DNA from: Thermoleophilaceae bacterium | Lineage (GTDB): Bacteria > Actinomycetota > Thermoleophilia > Solirubrobacterales > Thermoleophilaceae | Direction: 5' to 3' | DNA length: 64,000 nucleotides | Assembly: GCA_025928265.1 (NCBI GenBank) | Contig: JAICJV010000005.1 | Location: 1 to 64,000 of the forward strand | Shown: piece after piece, positions 63,013-64,000 of the stretch | Numbering within the stretch: the first letter of the stretch is position 1 | How the letters are laid out: the number at the start of each line of letters is the position of its first letter | Program-made: the position numbers and the translations under genes | The notes under the pieces: model-generated | Told to the model about the DNA's origin: nothing | Databases searched by the model: none | Seen by the model: only the letters and a program-made list of their open reading frames with translations

Positions 63013-64000
63013 ATGTCTCCCTTCCGAAACAACTCGATACGAGCGACGCTGGCGCTGGGTGCGCTGGCGCTCGCGGTACCTGCCGCAGCGCAGGCCGCCA
63101 CTGTCACCTACCGCGACGGCAACGACGTCTGGCGCGCGAGCGTCGACGGCGCCGTCAAGCAGCAGATCACGAACGACGGCACGGACAGCTCGTACTACAC
63201 GCTGCCCTCCTCCGACGACGCAGGCGACGTGGCCACCATCCAGGGCAGCGGCACGAGCCGCATGATCGTCTGGATCAAGGCGAACGGCGAGCGCGTGCAG
63301 AACGTGATGCCGTGGAAGATCGGCGGTGGCATCAACGCCGGGCCGACCAACGCGCGCGTGAACCCCGAGGGCACGCAGCTGGTCTACGGCTACCTCTACA
63401 ACTCGGGCATCCCGCCGTACGGCACGATCACGCCGCACATGGCGGTCGTGCCGCCGGCCGCGCCCGGCTCGCCGACCTCCCCGATGGTCGACCAGCCCTA
63501 CATCGGCGACGCGACCTGGCTGAACGGCCGCATCGTGGCCAGCGACTACCAGGACATCTGGGCCGAGCAGGGGCCGCTCGACTTCAAGCGGTGGCTCTCG
63601 ACCAACGACTCGAACGACGCGCTGACCGGCGCCGAGGTGGCGCGTGACAACTCGCGCGTGCTCGTCCTCCACAGCAGTGGACAGCTCGAGCTGGTTCAGC
63701 TGAGCGGCGGCGCTCCGCCGAACGACTCGAACCCGACGGCGTCGTGCACGATCCAGCCGCAGGGCAGCGACAAGAACAGCGGCAAGCCGCGCATCTCGCT
63801 GTCGGCCGACGGCAAGCTCGTGTCGTGGAGCGACGACAACGGCGTGCATGTCGCCCGCGTCGACACCATCACGGACGGCGCCTGCCAGATCGTGAGCGAC
63901 ACGATCATCAGCCCGACCGGCTCGATGCCGGCGTTCAGCGAGTACTCGATTCCGAAGCAGGGCGGCGGCAACGACCATCCGAACGGCCCGACGGGTCCGA
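63013..64000 (+). CDS. Secreted beta-propeller protein (TolB/PD40-like), 3' truncated
   Basis: The frame opens at ATG 63013 and runs without a stop to the right edge (329 codons seen). The N-terminus is a signal peptide (NSIRATLALGALALAVPAAA, then QA|ATV). What follows has short beta-blade repeats with YRDGNDVWRASVDGAVKQQI, RISLSADGKLVSWSDDNGVH and VNPEGTQLVYGYLY, the pattern of PD40/TolB-type propellers found in many exported actinobacterial proteins. Function unknown; the C-terminal part lies outside the window. Confidence 0.82.
   Translation, partial: MSPFRNNSIRATLALGALALAVPAAAQAATVTYRDGNDVWRASVDGAVKQQITNDGTDSSYYTLPSSDDAGDVATIQGSGTSRMIVWIKANGERVQNVMPWKIGGGINAGPTNARVNPEGTQLVYGYLYNSGIPPYGTITPHMAVVPPAAPGSPTSPMVDQPYIGDATWLNGRIVASDYQDIWAEQGPLDFKRWLSTNDSNDALTGAEVARDNSRVLVLHSSGQLELVQLSGGAPPNDSNPTASCTIQPQGSDKNSGKPRISLSADGKLVSWSDDNGVHVARVDTITDGACQIVSDTIISPTGSMPAFSEYSIPKQGGGNDHPNGPTGP

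Overview
The window looks like a chromosomal segment of a high-GC actinobacterium. DapL-type lysine/DAP genes, a MurT/GatD pair, many secreted proteins and a DUF6411-like small membrane protein point to the Thermoleophilia/Solirubrobacterales neighbourhood; this placement is inference from gene content only. Genes are dense, often overlap by 1-4 bases, and both strands are used. I see no rRNA, tRNA, CRISPR array, transposase or phage gene.

Layout. 1-8108: tRNA modification and housekeeping (miaB end, miaA, GNAT, dapF, a DapL-like aminotransferase, a DUF429-like protein, then hflX-dut divergent from an epimerase-GNAT pair). 8379-12863: a minus-strand five-gene envelope operon (class II amidotransferase, lipid kinase, murT, methyltransferase, gatD). 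12901-17636: a phosphatase-like protein, a HAD phosphatase, a cyclophilin lipoprotein, a thioredoxin-TPR protein and a reductase. 17816-21059: ArsR regulator, principal-type sigma factor with a real terminator, coiled-coil protein, nitronate monooxygenase. 21062-31963: membrane and secreted proteins, methyltransferase, lytic transglycosylase, GGDEF cyclase, ATP-grasp/protein kinase pair, M23 peptidase. 32-42 kb: transport, stress and lipid genes, and an exported protein next to an ER-type signal peptidase. 42.5-55 kb: NudC, ABC-F, LLM oxidoreductase, FMN dehydrogenase, a giant AfsR/LuxR-type regulator divergent from a BBE-type FAD oxidase, hydrolase, PTH2. 55-64 kb: MFS pump, RlpA-like protein, SpoIIE phosphatase, HDOD-LuxR regulator, DHA2 MFS pump, and a truncated secreted beta-propeller gene.

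Most notable. (1) Two promoters 9 kb apart, upstream of the FAD oxidase (51916-51945) and the DHA2 efflux pump (61207-61236), carry the same three-unit direct repeat, C(C/T)GCAACG with exact 11-bp period. Both have a similar downstream GATnnT hexamer and a shared CGACAGGAGCA leader. Eleven-bp-period repeats are the binding-site architecture of SARP/AfsR OmpR-type DNA-binding domains, and the 1206-aa BTAD regulator is divergent from the first site. This suggests an oxidase-plus-efflux regulon. (2) DapF has serine at both positions of its catalytic cysteines. (3) A methyltransferase gene is embedded between murT and gatD. (4) Three families of palindromic repeats occur, one forming the C-terminus of a membrane protein and one forming an in-frame 7-residue repeat in a signal peptidase. 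(5) The sigma factor frame continues upstream of its first canonical start to an ACG codon positioned behind a good Shine-Dalgarno.

Cell-envelope work is a theme: DAP synthesis, isoglutamine amidation, lipid kinase, lytic transglycosylase, M23 and RlpA-like enzymes. All functions are assigned by reading motifs; no search was run.
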